Shown here: in pieces, positions 46,201 to 57,800 of the stretch | How the letters are laid out: every line of letters begins with the position of its first letter | How positions within the stretch are numbered: the first letter of the stretch is position 1 | DNA from: Sclerodactyla briareus | Lineage: Eukaryota > Echinodermata > Holothuroidea > Dendrochirotida > Sclerodactylidae | Direction of reading: 5' to 3' | Assembly (NCBI GenBank): GCA_026419785.1 | Contig: JAODTK010005409.1 | Span: 124,001-188,000, forward strand | DNA: 64,000 bases | Notes under the pieces: model-generated | What the model saw: only the letters and a program-made list of their open reading frames with translations | What the model was told of the DNA's origin: nothing | Databases searched by the model: none | Program-made: the position numbers and the translations under genes

Positions 46201-46599
46201 CATCCTCGCTCATTTTAAGATCACGTAACCATCTCCTCCAGACTATACAATCGTGAATATATAGATAGGATACACAAGCCTTATGATAGCTTTCGAATGT
46301 CCCTCAAGAGATGAGGTTACAGCTTCTTTGGGGAGGATGCTCGTTCTGCTTCTATATTGTTTTTTGCCTCTGTGTAGAGTGGTGTGCTTTCACGACGCAG
46401 TGCCCAGGTATTTCTGTGTGCAATTATCGGGAATACCTCACCCTATTCTACTCATAAGGCATCTGATTTGAGGTGGGAAGCGATTGATAGTACAAACATT
46501 GCTCTCGCCAAATGTTGTATTTCTTTTTTCTTTTCTTCAAGAAAAAATGTTCAAAAAAGGAAAACATCAAAAAATGCAGGTTTTGACTCAGGGGGTGGG

Positions 46600-46665
46600 G
46601 TGAGCCCTCGTCGGGGAACCTTGGCACCCCCGTCGGGGAACTCGGACCCCCCGTCAGGGAAATCC
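46600..46665 (+). repeat. Three ~21-bp repeats
   Basis: CGTCGGGGAACCTTGG, CGTCGGGGAACTCGGA and CGTCAGGGAAATCCTGG in tandem. Short and locally restricted. Confidence 0.6.
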
Positions 46666-47369
46666 TGGCGCCACACTGATAAAAATACCATTTCTTTCAT
46701 ATATGTCCGTTTTTGAAAGCAATTGTCTTCCACCTCAAGTGCAATTGATTTTGAACATTTACAGGCAAACAGCCTTGTCACTATTTCAAGTGCTGGCCGC
46801 TATTAGGGGATAAAAGGACTTTTTTACCTGAATTGCTCAATCCGCAATCCCAGGAGGGACAATCCCTCCCATACATTGTTGATATTGGAGTTGATCACTG
46901 CTTATGCATATGGAGTCTTTGTTCAGTTACAAAATCCCTCTTACAATAAGCACAGGGAGGGAATTCCGTCCCAGATCAAAAAGGCTAGCCTCAACACTAC
47001 CATTATCCCCCGGGTGTTGTGAGACGATAATGCCGGTGGGGGGGGGGGGGGAAGGGGAGGGATCTGTATTAAATATGTGGGGGACAAACAAGCGTTAGAC
47101 ACCATCTATCAGCAGAGCGCCACCAGCGGTTGACGCGAGCATACCAGAAAATGTTTTCGTTTCACAGGACCATCCAGAATCCAGGCACTGGGGGGGGGGG
47201 GGGGGAGGGGCGAATTTGATTTAGTATCCCACCAAAAATTATTGGGGAAACATACCCCCATCCCCTTGTGATCGCCGCCCATGATATTGCTTCTTCAATG
47301 CACAGTCATATATGGAAAGTGAGAAGATTGTGCTGTCCCCCCCTATCTTGCCTTTCCCCCCCCCCCCAT
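46666..47369. other. No gene; G tracts
   Basis: G-runs at about 47038-47051 and 47191-47205. No coding sequence recognised. Confidence 0.4.
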
Positions 47370-47831
47370 CCATGCCTGTCCCCCCCTATCATGCCTGTCC
47401 CCCCTATCATGCCTGTCCCCCCCTATCGTGCTGTCCCCCCCTATCATGCCTGTCCCCCCTATCGTGCTGTCCCCCCCTATCGTGCCTGTCCCCCCCTATC
47501 GTGCCTGTCCCCCCTATCATGCCTGTCCCCCCCTATCATGCCTGTCCCCCCCTATCGTGCCTGTCCCCCCCTATCGTGCCTGTCCCCCCCTATCATGCCT
47601 GTCCCCCCCTATCGTGCCTGTCCCCCCCTATCGTGCCTGTCCCCCCCTATCGTGCCTGTCCCCCCTATCATGCCTGTCCCCCCCTATCCTGCCTGTCCCC
47701 CCCTATCGTGCCTGTCCCCCCCTATCGTGCCTGTCCCCCCCTATCATGCCTGTCCCCCCCTATCGTGCCTGTCCCCCCCTATCATGCCTGTCCCCCCCTA
47801 TCGTGCCTGTCCCCCCCTATCATGCCTGTCC
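47370..47831 (+). repeat. 19-bp minisatellite, about 24 units
   Basis: Unit ATCRTGCCTGTCCCCCCCT, with R alternating A or G between units and C-run length varying. Long plus-strand frames of 154-219 codons in all three registers are artefacts of the C-rich unit. A longer C-run follows to 47845. Confidence 0.95.
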
Positions 47832-48579
47832 CCCCCCCCCCCCCTACAGTCCCTCCTCTCTCAGGAACCCTGGCTATGCCACTGTTTGTTGAATAAGGTG
47901 AAAACACTGCTAAGTATCAGTATTTAGGAACCTCTTGCCTTCATGAATAGTAACCTTCGTCTTTCTGCGCCCGGGGGGAAAATAGCAGAATTGACGTTCT
48001 ATGTTCTGCTCTCACATCACTAACCCCTGGCACCACTACCTTTGCCAACACAAGACCCGACACTTTAAGTAAGGTCAAATAATCATCTACCGCCATTGAT
48101 CGCAGACCCATGTCCCATCTATTCGGGTGTTATCCCTCTCCCCCCACCCCCCCCCCTCCCACACTACTATCCTTTACTAATCTGGGTACCAATGGACCAT
48201 TCAGCATGGCTATGATTGTTTTATTTCATTACGCGAAGTTTAACACACTCATTATTCAACACTGCCTGTAATTTCATTCGAATCTTCATTGATTTCATGT
48301 TTATAATTGGCACACCCCCCCTCTTCTAGCTATGAATTATTAAGCCCCACCGGTATATGCGGGGGGCACCATATTGCCCCCAGCATGATTCATAAATAGA
48401 CAGAACCACAGCCCAGAGTGCCACGATATAGACCAAATTGACCAGTTATAAAACTCTTAACCCAATACCAGTGAATCTGTGGTGTGTGTGTTGGGGGTAA
48501 TTATGTCCTGTGTGGTTACCAATAATGGCCCATTGGAAGATTATCAACCCAGGTAGGGTGCAATATTGTCAGTGAGGGG
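47832..48579. other. No supported feature
   Basis: No exon, RNA gene or repeat recognised. Confidence 0.35.
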
Positions 48580-48840
48580 TCATAAAGGGTAACCTTTCAA
48601 AGGGGAAAGGGAAGTGTCCAACATCCACTGAACACCATTGTCAGTGTAGAGAGAGGATCTCCGTAGGGCTGTAATGCATCCGATACGCGAATCAATTACA
48701 ATTGTTCGGTGTGGGCGGACGTGAACAATCCGGCTCCTGTACTTGTTCTTTTGTATCAGGTCGCCCGACAAACAGTCATCTACTGGAAGGTCAACGATGA
48801 CATCACCCGTCAAATATTCTGACCGTTCAGCAATGTGCCT
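48580..48840 (-). CDS. Candidate (possibly terminal) exon, 86 codons, unknown product
   Basis: Minus strand. Acceptor TTACTAGTACCCACAG ends at 48841; the frame then runs in phase 0 to a TGA at 48582-48580. It reads RHIAERSEYLTGDVIVDLPV, DDCLSGDLIQKNKYRSRIV, HVRPHRTIVIDSRIGCITAL, RRSSLYTDNGVQWMLDTS. Regular alternation of beta-strand-like (DVIVDL, SRIVHV, RTIVIDS) and charged segments looks strongly coding. No AATAAA was noticed just downstream, so it may continue through a cryptic donor instead of ending here. Family not recognised. Confidence 0.5.
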   Translation of the reverse strand, partial: RHIAERSEYLTGDVIVDLPVDDCLSGDLIQKNKYRSRIVHVRPHRTIVIDSRIGCITALRRSSLYTDNGVQWMLDTSLSPLKGYPL

Positions 48841-49854
48841 CTGTGGGTACTAGTAATTAGTTCGAGCACACCAGCCATGCGTGGAGTGGTGACATAGTAG
48901 ATATGAGTCAGTCACTGGGTTGTTGTTGTAACACAATTCTTCAGGAGGGATGGAAAAACAGAGTAGGGAGCCTCCCAGCCCCAATTATATTTGGCAGCTT
49001 CTTAGGTTAAGTGTGGGTGGGGGAGGGCAGTGGCACCATCAAGTTGTGAGCAAAAGGGAGGGCAGGGGCGCGAATGGGGGGGGGGAAATGGAAGCGAGAG
49101 TTCGAAAAATGTGGAGTTGGTCCAGGCTTTTTTCAAAAGAAGAAATGTACTATCAGCAATTCAGCACCAAATATCATCTGGGTAGCAGTGATTATTCAAA
49201 AAAATTGGTAGAAGAGGAATGTGAAAGACACCCACTCCCCTTAGGCCCCTCCCCCTCCCAGGGTCACACAAACGCAGACTGCTCTAAGGTGGATCATTGC
49301 TGCCCATGCCCCGCCCTCCTCTCCTGTTCTCTCTGTCAAGAGCGGGCAGGGTCAGTTGGATGCCTCTGCTAACTTCCTGCTAGGGGCATGCAGCCTTTGT
49401 CCAACACCCCCCCCCCCTGTCCTCCCCTGTATCTCCCACTAACCCCATTGTCTCTATCCTCTCCTCTTGGAAATTTAGCCAGCCATATTTCAGATTATGG
49501 CTGTAGGATGACTGCAGATGTTCCAGATAAGCTGACTGCGCTATGGCTGTTTTATGTATAGCAAGAAAAGAAAAATCTATGAGTGGGGGGGGGGGGGTGG
49601 ATCCTCCATCTGATCCATCTCTCCTAATAGAACTCTACCAAGTTAACCAGTTGAGTCACAGGTCAGCAGGAGAACCCCCGTGAGTGTCACCCTATACCCA
49701 CAGGAAGTGGATCGATCACCATTTTGTGGCAGACAATGGCCTCTTATTATCTTTTATTGCTATGTGCAATCATCCACATAATTCCCACATGAAACACAGA
49801 GGGAAGGGGGGTGTTCTGTCCTAAGACCCTGCTGTATGTAAATCAAGTGCCCAT
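48841..49854. other. No supported feature
   Basis: G-rich and C-rich tracts. A 140-codon plus-strand frame at 48950-49372 has low-complexity composition and no splice context. Confidence 0.35.
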
Positions 49855-50130
49855 CCTGGTTGCTTCTATAATACTTTTCCATTTTCCTGTCTTGAACTGA
49901 AGGGGGAAATATTTGCCCACCATGCCATGAGTGTCAGCTCCTAGGTACCCCCCGCAAAATACCAGTTTGTATCCGTGGGGAAGGACTATAAAACCTCCAT
50001 AGCTGAATAGATTGGTTGTTCCTGTGACTTCTAACATCACCGGGTAATTTGGGAAGAACCATGTGATCATGACCAGTACAAAGAGCGGCGTGAATGGGGC
50101 CAATTAGGCGCTTGTCATCAGCTTCATACC
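49855..50130 (-). CDS. Candidate exon, weakly kelch-like, frame uncertain
   Basis: Minus strand after acceptor CTTCCGTTTTCAG (ends 50131). The frame in phase with the acceptor reads YEADDKRLIGPIHAALCTGH and DHMVLPKLPGDVRSHRN. A second frame over the later part reads FSYGGFIVLPHGYKLVFCGG and YLGADTHGMVGKYFPLQFKT with GKWKSI. The last part recalls a kelch blade (hydrophobic strand, GG, later Y and W), so a one-base shift between the two is possible. End not determined. Confidence 0.3.
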
Positions 50131-52903
50131 CTGAAAACGGAAGCGTTACTACCTGGGAAATTGATGAGGATGTGGGGGGGGGGATGGGAAGGGGTGCTGA
50201 GCAAGTTTAAATTGCACAAAACTCCAATCCAAGGTGTCTATTATTGAAAAAGCTTTCAGAGTGGGAGGTTGCAGGACGGTGAGGCCCTGTAGTGTTGGGA
50301 GGCAGGCGGGGGACGAGGCGGCAGGGCGCAAGTGGATGGAATCCCCCCCCCCCTCTGTATGGGATAATAATAATAATAATGCATGGAGAGTGGGGGAAAA
50401 ACTGAGACAATTGCAGTTTTGGCATGCTAGGGATTTAAATGCCCCAACAGAGAAATCCTGGGGCATTATACCAACTGCCCCCCCTCCCCTTCATCCCCAC
50501 CACTTACATCTCAGTTGATTGAAGAAACCACCGACTATTCTAGTCTTGGGCAAAAGCATACATCGATGGTATCCATTCCTTGGGAGGATTTTAACTGATT
50601 CCTCAAAATGTATCACTCGTTGAAAGTGAGGGCACTATTGAACTTTACAGACTTCTCCCTTTGTAGTTAAAACACCTTCAACGGCAGGGACCCCAGTGCA
50701 CAGATTTAATTTTGTGTCAACAGGTTTGGGGAAATGGATGGAAGTAATCTAAGGATGGGTGGATGGAGAAAGGGTTGAGACGCTTTCCTGCAGCCCCCAT
50801 CCATTTCTCTACTGACAAGGAATTATTAGGCCCGAGTAAAAAAAAACATAGTTTTCTCTCCTAACCTCGCTGAAAGGTTTGGCATGAGGGCCTTTTTTTT
50901 TTTTTTTTTTTTTGCTCTCAGACAGTCTCAGAATACCCTATATTTAGTACTGTAATTGGGCGGTACAACAGCATTTCTGGAAATGAGCATGAGGCTTCTT
51001 CTTCTTTTTTTGTCCCCCTCCCCCCTAGGTGTTATACCCCCTAGTGGCCTTAAAGCCATCCCAAAATGTTCCTTACATAGTTTTGCCTGGCATCAGTAGT
51101 AACTTTTTTCCTTTAAAAACCATATTTTAAGAAGTTATCAATTGAAGTTGTCAAAAAAAAAGATTTGCAATTATCTAAAAAAGCGTGCGGGCGGGGAGAG
51201 AAACTGCTTTTTTGTTTTACTTGCCTTAGGACTAGGATATCATGGTTTGCTAGAGAATCGAAAGAATTGTATCCATTTGACCATTATTCACTAAAAATGG
51301 TGCTTGCTGTCACCATTGCGAGTGCGACAAATACTGATCCCAGAATTTGTTTTGTGTAAGGGGGCCACTCTAAGTTGAGGTACATGAACCTCCCCCCCCC
51401 CCCCCTCTCTCCCCAGGTGGGTTTTGCACCTGTCCTCCCCCGGTCTGACAAGCTGCGGAAATTACATGCAATGAGAACATCCTATCTCCCAGTGTTGGTC
51501 CCCCTCTTCTAGAAGATCCTTCACACCCCCCCTTCTGCCCCTTAGATAAGAAATGCATACCCCACACACTGGAATATAATTTTCTTTCATTTTACTTTGT
51601 ACAACTCATTAATACCGCTTAACCAAGTTTGGTCCCTCCTCCCCAGCCCATACTGGTGTGGTCTGGTTGTCCTGGGTACCCCACACCCGTCTGTGGTGTC
51701 TGGTGGGTAGTTCTGACAACAGGTGGTCCCTGACGTAATGTGAACATCATGGGGTCTACCTTAACATCTGTCCAACACAATATTACTGTCAACAGGTAGT
51801 AAACTTTATTTGTCATTACGATGATTGACAGCTATGTCTCTCACATGATGCATAACTTTTTTTGTTTGCCGATCCCAGGCAAGAGTTGCGACTCGCAGGA
51901 GGCGAATTGCATTGAAATTTTGAAGCGGGATTCCCCCTCTCCGAAAAAATTAGGTCAATCGGGGGATCCACTAGATCATTGTTTCCCTCAAGTGGTCCTT
52001 CCTGGGAAGTTTTGGGGGCGCTATAGAATCACTGGGGAATAGGGGGGCATTGAGACTGGTTTGGGGTCCCTAATGAACCTTGTCGAGTTGGGAACCGATC
52101 TCAATATTTTGTATTTTCTCGAAGTTTCCGGCCTTCAGGAGTCGCAAGTAGCTGCCCCGTCATGGTGTTTGCTGTCCCAGTATCGAACTCTGCTTAACTT
52201 ACTGGGAGGGGGCGATCTGTGTCTCTTCCTTACTAAGATTGCCGCTGACATTCGGAATCTGTTGGCAAAACGAACTCATCCTTCACACTGACTTGAACTT
52301 CGAGCCCCATTTCAGAATCTGTGGTATGGTTTTATCGTTGCCGCATTTTGTATCTTCTTCATATTAGGATCAAACGACAATTCCGGAAACTTTGAGTCCA
52401 TTTTTTAGTTAGTTTAACTGGAGAAATTGGAAGGGCGGCTTGAAATCTTTCAAAATGGTGGAAGGAGGCGGCAGATCTGAGAAATTGAGAACCACGGCAC
52501 TAGATGATGGAAGCTGTCCCACTAGGATTGCTGCAATGCAAAAGTATAATGGTTGTGCATTCAGTTTCAAATCATGTGATCTAGGTGTATAGATATAGGG
52601 TAGGGGGATGACATGCCCACCTGTTTTTTTCACGAGACTTGGTCTCTTCTGATCACGAAATGTCGCTCTTTGACCCCCCAAAAGTCAGCCTCCAATATGA
52701 GCAGTTTTAGCTAGTTAAGCGGCAGAGTTACAAGTAGTCATTAATGAAATATTCTGAATTACATTTTTATCATACACTTACAGCATTATTGGCCTAACCA
52801 CCCTAGTGGTGTGGCTCGACTGAAAAAATCTATGAACTTAGCCTAAAACTGTTTGGAATTGTTTTTTTTTTTTTTCTCTGCAATGTACACCCATTCATTG
52901 CAG
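50131..52903. other. No firmly supported feature
   Basis: Includes an (AAT)n stretch near 50366-50381, T21 at 50893-50913 and a C-tract at about 51392-51405. A minus-strand open stretch near 52619-52680 (RATFRDQKRPSLVKKT before CAG|GTGGGC) interrupted by a G6 run is suggestive only. Confidence 0.3.
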
Positions 52904-52977
52904 GAGTATTTCTTCTCCTATAGAGAATTGTCATTTTGCCCCAAATGGGGAACATAATTCCCCACCTCATCCCGCAG
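52904..52977 (+). CDS. Candidate 74-nt internal exon
   Basis: A textbook acceptor (T14 tract at 52862-52875, then CCATTCATTGCAG ending 52903) and donor CCGCAG|GTGCGT (from 52978). One frame is open: SISSPIENCHFAPNGEHNSP then PHPA, with one base of a split codon at each end. Proline- and serine-rich linker-like sequence. No neighbours identified. Confidence 0.35.
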
Positions 52978-54115
52978 GTGCGTACCAGAGATTGTCTTTG
53001 GGGAGGAGGGGGGTTTTTAAAAGGGGTGGGGAGGGGGGTTGAGGGTCGGAACCCAAGGGCACCCTCATATTTAGCCTCACCCTCCCTATTGGCAAATAAT
53101 AAAATTATGGCCCTTGACCCAAGCTGGTGCGATCTTTGCTGGATAACAACGCAACCTCTACTGAACTGAAAAAAGTTTCTGTGTAAAAAAAATGTTGATC
53201 ACTTGGTCATGGGAGGTTTCTGACCCCCCATCGCCGTGAGTACACTCACTGCATCCCGGAACTCTGCCGCCCTCGTGGTGACCCTTCTGTCACCCTTCTT
53301 CTTGATACACTGCTCAATAAATGGATGAAGAGTTTAATCATATTTTTTCCACCACCCCCTCCTATATCGACATTAGAACTTCAATCTATTGAAGTCGGAT
53401 ACTTATTGGGCAACTGACTCATTCCAAGTCCTGTATTTATAGCAACCACAATAGTGATCAGGTTGTTACCCTATGATCGCAAATTTGACATCCCTATTAC
53501 CTTGCTCGGGATTGCAATAGCCATTAAACATTGCCACCCATGACGCTCTATTAAAACCAAGGTGTCAAATACCGGGCCGAAACTCTGACAAGGTTTCTTG
53601 TTCCGGGAGTTTTCCGGTAGTTAAATGGACTTAACCGGGGCGCTGGTAGGGGCGCCTACCGGCGCCCCCGGTGGAGCAACCCCTCTCTGAGCTCACCCCC
53701 AATTGTCTGTTGGACCAGTCAGTACCGCCCTCAACATAGAAGCTATTAATCACAGTCGTCGCCTCCGATGTCAGGCTTCCACTGCCGCCCGCCCCGTCGG
53801 ACTGCGGCCCACCCCAACTATCGTGCCGGGCGTGACAATGCCGCTACTGTCCTCCGTTCTCCCTGCACTTGTAAGGGAGTAGATTTGTGTGTGTTATACA
53901 TTCTTGTTTCCTGAGTGGGGTGTATTGTGTTGCACCTGTTTTCTTCATTCAATTGCGTGATCTTTAGCTCCTCTCTGTCCATTGAAATTGAGCCCATCTT
54001 TGTTGGACATTCCCCCTGGTGCATTAGTCACAATAGTTTTTGGAAAATTGATTACTTTAGACATTCATGAGTGTAGTATTGTATTGAAGGGCTATTGATA
54101 TCTATACTCAATGCA
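52978..54115. other. No firmly supported feature
   Basis: A small GC-rich island at about 53630-53870 contains a GGGGCGC...GGCGCCCCC palindrome near 53637-53671. A minus-strand frame at 53818-54024 includes MGSISMDREELKITQLNEEN before a CAG|GTGCAA donor-like site, which is weak evidence for a small exon. Confidence 0.3.
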
Positions 54116-54316
54116 ATGCTCGCCATCATGGCCCCTATAGGCAGGAAGTACAAGACCCTTCTGATTTTGAAAGAAGGGCAGGATTTGGAAACAATTGCTC
54201 GAATCTCAAAAAGTGTCCCCAATTTCATTCAAGGGTATAATAAATTGGATATTCAATCTGCTCATTTGATCATACAAAACATTTTAGCTTTCTTTTTGTC
54301 AATTCCATTGGGAAAT
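54116..54316 (+). CDS. Candidate first exon, 67 codons, unknown product
   Basis: Begins with ATG at 54116 (context GCAATGC) and is open to AAT|GTAAGC at 54317, exactly 67 codons. Reads MLAIMAPIGRKYKTLLILKE, GQDLETIARISKSVPNFIQ, GYNKLDIQSAHLIIQNILAF, FLSIPLGN. The amphipathic helices look like a soluble or membrane-associated helical protein, and the hydrophobic end could be a membrane segment. No upstream promoter signals noted; family unknown. Confidence 0.35.
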
Positions 54317-54599
54317 GTAAGCCGTGGTCTGTCTCTGTTATTCCAGTACCCTGTATTCATTCTAATATAGGTCTACTGCGTGAAGGCAAGCACATATTCA
54401 GCATGGCTTCGTAAGATGATTGATTCATCACGGAACTCTAAACACATATATAATTATACACATGTACGAGGCACATGGAACACAAAACAATCACTGTATA
54501 AAGGCATCCACACAGACATATGAAGAACACCCCTCTTTCATGTATCAGAGCTGGAAAAAACTTTCATTTTATAGACTTTCACTGTCTTCTGAGGCATGA

Positions 54600-54885
54600 A
54601 GCTTCTATATCTGGAGCACCACGGAAGATGTCGACCGACTGCTCACAGCCCCCAAGAGCCTATTGCAAGTGCCCCCGCAACAACCCCCCGAATTACCAAG
54701 CCCACTGCTCAACAGCAGACCAGGAACCTAAGACCAGGAAACAACGCCAGTCGAACTGCAAATACAGCCCTTCTCTGGAAAAACCCCGGTCTGATCGGCT
54801 GGAATTCAAACCCGGGACCTTTTGCATGCAACGACACTGATACCGCTCTAACTATTCTACCCGCTAATGATACTCTGGGCTTGTG
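54600..54885 (-). repeat. tRNA-derived SINE
   Basis: Minus strand: tRNA-like head at about 54866-54796 with an A-box-like TAGTTAGAGCGG and a good B-box (GGGTTTGAATTCC, complement of 54801-54813). The intervening TGCATGCAAAAGG resembles an anticodon arm. A ~200-bp body follows toward 54600. Better preserved than the copies at 1 kb and 12.4 kb. Plus-strand frames across it are not genes. Confidence 0.7.
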
Positions 54886-57800
54886 AGCGTGATCTCACTA
54901 TGGCATTGACTTGGATGCAATGTTATTGGTCTGCAGAAAAACTGGTAAACGTTGGTCGCCTATCAGTGTTTTTGAATCGGGTGTCACCGATAATGGAGGG
55001 AGTCGAAAATAGCAGCTTTTTCCACATTTATGTTATGTGATATATACCTAGTGACTTGGTTTGTGTTCCCTAATTTGCATGTCAAACTGCTTGTTTAAAT
55101 CGTCAGATTGGTCAAAAGTCTAAGTGTAGTGTATGTTTGCGATTGTCATTCGGAATTCCTGGTAGTCAAAGACAAGATTAATTAAATAAAATTAAACGCG
55201 TTTCACCTCACATTGAATCAAATAATTACGATAATATTCGTACCCACCTGTAAACTACATTCGAAAAAATTGACGTACACTACAGGGGCGGCAACGCGGG
55301 AGCATGCATGACCCCCACCCCTCTCGTCGGGGAGCCTCAAAGCAAGAGAACGTCGTGAGAAAGAAGCAAGCAAGAAATTGTTCAACTAGATTGGACATTG
55401 TGCCAAGTTTCAGCCCCATCGGGCAATTATTAAATATCGGTATCACTCGGGCTATGCAAGACCTGACGTTATGCCATCTTCTCCTCAGTTCTCCATGTAG
55501 CCGTTCCTCATTATAGTGAATTTAGGTTTCAAGCCTTCGAAAAATCCGTGTCATAACTCAATCCAGCGTCCAGCAATCTAGTAATCTAATATGATAACCA
55601 AATAGAGTGCACAGGTTATTCATGTCGCAAGGTTACAGACCGTTTTTACAAACATTATCTTAACACACAGTTACGTTTAGCGGGAAAAACTGCTGTCAGA
55701 AAAATGAATATTTTTATAGGTATATTCTGCTCTAGAATTCGTACTAGGATGCACCATTTGCATTTGAGGGGTTTCATGTTTGCAACAATTCCGAGGGAGG
55801 GGGCACCCCTTCCCCTCAGACCCCTCCACAGATCAGTTTATCAACAAAATCACTAACGAAAACCCCAGATCAGTCTATCAACAAGATCACTAAACGAAAC
55901 AATTTTGGCCACCCAGTCGGGGACCCAGCGCACCCTCCATGACGCATGGCGCTGCTCTAGACAATACCGATAATAAGAATCGGTCTCACGAAAATTCTTG
56001 TCGGTCTCAATAGTGTTGATTCACACCCCCCCTGGAAATTGATTGTATTTGTGTTTGTATATACGCCCCTGGATTGCACAATGCACTGCAATACCTAATG
56101 TCCCATGAGGCCTCAGCCGCCGCATCACATAAAGTGGGTCATAACACATGATTTCTTCCAGATTGTCTGTCGGGGACTGCAGGCCATCTTGTTCCATGAG
56201 GGGATCCCATCATTCCCCTACAGACCAAAAATTGTTTTTATTTCTATCTAGGATCCGGGGCCTAACACAGCATGTTCTTTTCTTTGCACTCAATATAAAA
56301 TTCCAATATAGAATAAGCAGTATATTCCATTCTTTGAGGGTGCCGTGTTGATTTACGGCCCTCATTTCAAGTTGGTCTTCATGGAACTTCAGTATTTCTA
56401 CAGAAGGAAGCTTGTAATGATAATTCCCGATAAAGAGCCAGTGCTAGTACAAAGTGCCCGTGGATTTCCTGTTAGTATGGATGTAGTTAAATGGACTCCC
56501 TCATTATAGACTCCAGGAATAATGGCGTCGTGTAATTGGTGACCCTGTCAAGTAGCCCAACGGTGACAAAGAAAAGAACATTGAAGAGTTGTCACTCCTC
56601 ATCATGTGCAAGCCACCAAGACTGGCATCATTATGATATAGTCGCGAATTGGTGACGATCAGAAATAAGCCCCCCCCCCACCACGCCCACCCACATCACA
56701 TCAGGCCAAATTTGTTTGTGCTGTGTTTGTGTCAGAGAGAGAATGATACAATGATATGGGGCTGGTAATAGTGACATGAATACGACAATGAAAGATCATG
56801 TGGAACTAGATATGTGCATGGGGGTAATCGCAGACATGTATATGACCCGTAGAACTTAACCCCAAACCATAATATCCCCTGAGTACTACTTCGTGTTGGG
56901 GGATACATATAGTTTTTTCATCTCACATGAACCAAAGCCCATGGAGGCAGGCTGACATAACCAATTACAAGAACCAATACTTAGATGCTTTCAATTCAGC
57001 TTATAAATCTACCATACAGTTTCCCATGAGTTCCCTATCGATGGATGTCATAACTTTACCCTGCATAGTTTCCAATATCAATGCTAACGTGATGGGGGGC
57101 CAGCCCAGCGAACAAAAGAACAAAGTACAATACCCCTTGATTATGCACACCCCCAACCTTAAGAACTTTGTAAACCGATACGGTTTAGAATGATAATTGG
57201 CTCTGTTTTACCGGTATAACACAATGGGATTCCATAACACCTCCTGTATTAACAATGGTGTTAAATCAGTTTTTAAGGTTAGCTTCCTGTCACCTATAAA
57301 CCACTCTTCCTTTGACCCACTTTGCCCCCCCCCCCCTTTCCCTGCCCAGGGCAAGCCATTATTGATATCAATTACCACACAGGTTAATAACCCCACCTCA
57401 ATGACCTTATGAGTCATTAGGTGATGTCCATTTCAGTTCTGCCACTTGCACGTCAACTGACCTTGGAGTTTCTTGGAGTGGCAGATCAACTTCAATGAAA
57501 GCTGCGAGTTCTATACTGGTCATAAAATAATCACCATCATTAAATATTACTTATTACCATGGGGTGGGGGGTGGGATAACGTAACTATTCCGCACTAGCT
57601 CTCTTCAGGTTTTACGGGTGGGGGCAGACTTAATCTCAATATTTAAAATATTTCTCAGTTTTTTTTTTTTTTTGGGGGGGGGTGGCAACTGTGGGGGCAT
57701 GCGTTACACAAGAGGGGGCCTGGGGGAGGAGGCTATTACCCCTCCTTTTCTGATGGAGACCACCTTTTCTTGCTCAGAGAATCAATTTTTAAAAAAACCC

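Noticed and set aside
45205-47831. CRISPR array
   Set aside because: Units are contiguous without unique spacers, in an animal genome.
47268-47927. 154- to 219-codon proline-rich plus-strand frames
   Set aside because: All three registers are open because of the C-rich 19-bp unit; no start, splice or flanking coding evidence.
54796-54866. Functional tRNA gene on the minus strand
   Set aside because: Both promoter boxes present, but the stems do not pair well by eye and a SINE-like body follows.
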